From Pseudomonas fluorescens (GTDB lineage: Bacteria; Pseudomonadota; Gammaproteobacteria; Pseudomonadales; Pseudomonadaceae): 64,000 bases of DNA. The position numbers were made by a program, and so were the translations under genes. Location: positions 3,348,001 through 3,412,000 of the forward strand of contig LR782234.1 of NCBI GenBank assembly GCA_902825215.1. The letters run 5' to 3'. The notes below the pieces were generated by a model that ran no database searches, had not been told where the DNA came from, and was given only the letters and a program-made list of their open reading frames with translations. The stretch's first letter is position 1, and each line of letters opens with the position of its first letter. Shown one piece after another: positions 61,463 through 64,000 of the stretch.

Positions 61463-63436
61463 ATGTTCGGGAAACTTTCATGGGACGCGGTTCCATTGCA
61501 CGAGCCGATCGTCATGTACACCCTGGCCATCGTTGGCCTGATGGGCTTTGCCCTGGTCGGCACCGTCACCTGGAAGCGCAAGTGGGGTTACCTCTGGCGC
61601 GAGTGGTTCACCTCGGTCGATCACAAGAAAATCGGCTGCATGTACATCATCGTTGCCCTGGTCATGCTGCTGCGCGGCTTTTCCGACGCGATCATGATGC
61701 GCACCCAGCAGGCCATGGCCTCGAGTGGCGGACCGGGTTATCTACCGCCCGAACATTACGACCAGATCTTCACCGCCCACGGCGTGATCATGATTTTCTT
61801 CATGGCCATGCCGTTCGTGGTCGGCCTGATGAACATCGTCGTGCCGTTGCAGATCGGCGCGCGCGATGTGGCGTATCCGTTTCTCAATGCGCTGAGTTTC
61901 TGGCTGTTCGTGGTCGGTGCGGCGCTGGTCAATATCTCGCTGGGGGTCGGTGAATTCGCCCGCACCGGCTGGGTCGCCTACCCGCCCCTGTCCGAACTCG
62001 GCTACAGCCCCGGGGTGGGGGTCGATTACTACATCTGGTCATTACAGATATCCGGGATAGGCACGTTACTCACCGGGGTCAATTTCTTCGTGACCATTCT
62101 GAAGATGCGCACCGAAGGCATGACCCTGTTCAAGATGCCGGTGTTCACCTGGAACGCCCTGTGCACCTCGGTGCTGATCCTTGCAGCGTTCCCGATCCTC
62201 ACCGCGACCCTGTTGATGCTCACCCTCGACCGCTATCTGGGCATGCACTTCTTCACCAACGAGGCCGGCGGCAACCCGATGATGTACGTCAACCTGATCT
62301 GGGCGTGGGGTCACCCGGAGGTGTACATCCTGATTCTGCCAGCCTTCGGGATCTTTTCCGAAATTGCCGCGACCTTCAGCAGCAAGCGCCTGTTCGGTTA
62401 CGTGTCGCTGGTGTGGGCGACGATCGCGATCACCATCCTGTCGTTCATCGTCTGGCTCCACCACTTTTTCACCATGGGCGCCGGGGCCAACGTCAACGCG
62501 TTCTTCGGCATCATGACGATGATTATTGCGGTGCCGACCGGGGTGAAAATCTTCACCTGGCTGTTCACCATGTATCGCGGGCGGGTGCGCTTCGAAACAC
62601 CGATGCTGTGGACGCTGGGCTTTATCGTCACGTTCAGCATCGGCGGCATGACCGGCGTGCTGCTGGCCGTGCCTGGCGCGGACTTCCTGTTGCACAACAG
62701 CCTGTTCCTGATCGCGCACTTCCATAACGTGATCATCGGCGGCGCGGTGTTCGGCTACATGGCCGGGCTGACCTACTGGTTCCCGAAAGCCTTCGGCTTC
62801 CGCCTCAACGACCGGCTCGGGCGTATCGCTTTCTGGTGCTGGCTGACCGGGTTCTACTTCGCCTTCATGCCGTCCTACGTGCTCGGTTTCATGGGCATGA
62901 CCCGGCGCCTCAACCACTTCGACAACCCGGCCTGGCAACCGTGGCTGCTGCTGGAACTGGTCGGCGTCGGCATCATCCTCTGTGGCGTGTCCGCGCAGGC
63001 GCTGCAGCTGTACGTGAGCATCCGCAACCGCGCCAAATACCGCGACCTGACCGGCGACCCCTGGGATGGCCGCACGCTGGAATGGGCCACGGCTTCGCCG
63101 CCGCCGTTCTACAACTTTGCCGAGCAGCCGAAAGTCAACGATCTGGACGCTTACTGGGGCATGAAAGAGCGCGGCGTCAGCACCCTGAGCCACACCGACT
63201 ACCGCGCCATCCACATGCCACGCAACACCTCGGCCGGTCTGGTGATCAGCATTTTCGCGCTGATCTGCAGCTTCGCCTTGGTCTGGCATATCTGGTGGCT
63301 GGCGATCTTCGGCCTGGTGGCTTCGGTGGTTGCCATGGTGGTGCGCAGTTATGACGAAGACATCGACTATTTCGTCCCTGCGCAGGAAGTCGCGCGGATC
63401 GAGAAAGCGCGTCTCAAAGACCTGGCGGAGGCTTGA
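61463..63436 (+). CDS. cyoB: Cytochrome bo3 ubiquinol oxidase subunit I
   Basis: A 657-residue heme-copper oxidase subunit with about 15 membrane helices. Heme and copper ligands are visible: His in [11 protein letters not shown], His and cross-linked Tyr in [10 protein letters not shown], the His pair in WLHHFF, and the two His in [11 protein letters not shown]. It holds the oxygen-reducing center and proton channels. The length matches E. coli CyoB. It lies between cyoA and cyoC with two-base gaps on both sides. Confidence 0.96.
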   Translation: MFGKLSWDAVPLHEPIVMYTLAIVGLMGFALVGTVTWKRKWGYLWREWFTSVDHKKIGCMYIIVALVMLLRGFSDAIMMRTQQAMASSGGPGYLPPEHYDQIFTAHGVIMIFFMAMPFVVGLMNIVVPLQIGARDVAYPFLNALSFWLFVVGAALVNISLGVGEFARTGWVAYPPLSELGYSPGVGVDYYIWSLQISGIGTLLTGVNFFVTILKMRTEGMTLFKMPVFTWNALCTSVLILAAFPILTATLLMLTLDRYLGMHFFTNEAGGNPMMYVNLIWAWGHPEVYILILPAFGIFSEIAATFSSKRLFGYVSLVWATIAITILSFIVWLHHFFTMGAGANVNAFFGIMTMIIAVPTGVKIFTWLFTMYRGRVRFETPMLWTLGFIVTFSIGGMTGVLLAVPGADFLLHNSLFLIAHFHNVIIGGAVFGYMAGLTYWFPKAFGFRLNDRLGRIAFWCWLTGFYFAFMPSYVLGFMGMTRRLNHFDNPAWQPWLLLELVGVGIILCGVSAQALQLYVSIRNRAKYRDLTGDPWDGRTLEWATASPPPFYNFAEQPKVNDLDAYWGMKERGVSTLSHTDYRAIHMPRNTSAGLVISIFALICSFALVWHIWWLAIFGLVASVVAMVVRSYDEDIDYFVPAQEVARIEKARLKDLAEA

Positions 63437-63438
63437 TC

Positions 63439-64000
63439 ATGTCCAATATCGTTCTGGAAAAAGACATTGCTCACAGCCACGAGCAGGGCCACGAAGACGC
63501 CGGATCCATGCGGGTGTTCGGTTTCTGGATCTACCTGATGACCGACTGCATCCTCTTCGCGACGCTGTTCGCCGGCTACGCCGTGCTGCGTGACAGCGTC
63601 GCCGGGGGGCCGTCGACTGTCGATATTTTCGAGCTGCCTTACGTCCTCGCCGAAACCGCGCTGCTGCTGCTCAGCAGCATCACTTATGGCTACGCCATGC
63701 TGGCGATGAACCGCAACGACAAAGCGCATGTGCTGCGCTGGCTGGCGGTGACGTTCATGCTGGGCTGCGGCTTCATCGCGATGGAAATCAACGAATTCCA
63801 TCACCTCATCGCAGAAGGCTACGGCCCGGATCGCAGCGGTTTCCTCACCGCGTTTTTCACCCTGGTCGGCACCCACGGCGCGCACGTGCTCAGCGGCCTG
63901 GTGTGGATGGCGATTCTGATGGCGCAGGTCAGCAGTCGTGGCCTGACCAACACCAACACCACGCGCCTGAGTTGCCTGAGCCTGTTCTGGCACTTCCTCG
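63439..64000 (+). CDS. cyoC: Cytochrome bo3 ubiquinol oxidase subunit III (partial, runs off the window)
   Basis: ATG at 63439 follows cyoB by two bases. The 187 codons visible encode [20 protein letters not shown], then subunit III helices ([39 protein letters not shown], and the conserved [14 protein letters not shown]). The reading frame is open to the last base, so the C-terminus and any cyoD and cyoE lie beyond the window. The subunit stabilises the oxidase core. Confidence 0.93.
   Translation, partial: MSNIVLEKDIAHSHEQGHEDAGSMRVFGFWIYLMTDCILFATLFAGYAVLRDSVAGGPSTVDIFELPYVLAETALLLLSSITYGYAMLAMNRNDKAHVLRWLAVTFMLGCGFIAMEINEFHHLIAEGYGPDRSGFLTAFFTLVGTHGAHVLSGLVWMAILMAQVSSRGLTNTNTTRLSCLSLFWHFL

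Overview
The window looks like a chromosomal segment of a fluorescent-group Pseudomonas. The basis is the high-GC codon use, REP-type and other dispersed intergenic repeats typical of that group, a xylR/xylA/xylFGH arrangement, a LapF/BapA-like giant adhesin with its type I secretion genes, and small conserved genes of Pseudomonas type. This is inference from recognised families; no search was run. No rRNA, tRNA, CRISPR array, integrase or intact insertion sequence was seen.

Layout. 0.2-3.9 kb: SDR oxidoreductase, DHA2-type MFS exporter, LysR regulator and a RidA-like protein. 4.0-8.2 kb: a compact five-gene operon that is visibly more AT-rich than its flanks. It encodes a small anchored protein, a four-helix membrane protein with a PH-like domain, a DUF1257 (Ycf35)-DUF2997 fusion, a small radical-SAM activase-like protein and a Ycf46-type AAA+ ATPase. 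This is the least understood and most interesting part of the window. 8.9-26.1 kb: a 3906-residue adhesin with about 36 Ig-like repeats, then a TolC-like protein, an ABC transporter and an HlyD-like adaptor for its secretion, and a convergent lipoprotein of trypsin-like protease type. 26.3-34.2 kb: an RND efflux pump (pump, adaptor, divergent outer-membrane factor), a FadL-like porin and a TetR regulator. Two nearly identical 24-bp operator-like sites lie at the pump and porin promoters. 34.3-39.4 kb: iron-type alcohol dehydrogenase, acyl-CoA dehydrogenase, LysR regulator and a frameshifted DMT transporter.

39.4-46.1 kb: xylose module, with xylR divergent from xylA and xylFGH, and strong hairpins between xylA/xylF and xylF/xylG. 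46.2-55.3 kb: metallo-beta-lactamase-fold hydrolase, a small conserved protein, two overlapping GH13 enzymes (an alpha-glucosidase and a trehalose-synthase-like protein), an SDR, a small coiled-coil protein, a stand-alone CheB methylesterase, an M42 peptidase, a divergent SRAP protein and a small conserved protein. 55.4-60.2 kb: small and uncertain genes, a good terminator, a gamma-glutamyl hydrolase, two families of dispersed repeats, an SRPBCC protein coupled to a zinc alcohol dehydrogenase, and a small protein. 60.5-64.0 kb: start of the cytochrome bo3 quinol oxidase operon, cyoA-cyoB-cyoC, with cyoC cut by the window edge.

How the genes work together. The adhesin block is a self-contained substrate plus type I secretion unit. 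The xyl block imports xylose and isomerises it; no xylulokinase is present here. The RND/FadL/TetR block looks like a regulon controlling entry and exit of hydrophobic compounds. The GH13 genes with the M42 peptidase and small conserved proteins may belong to an osmolyte or storage-sugar programme, but this is weak inference.
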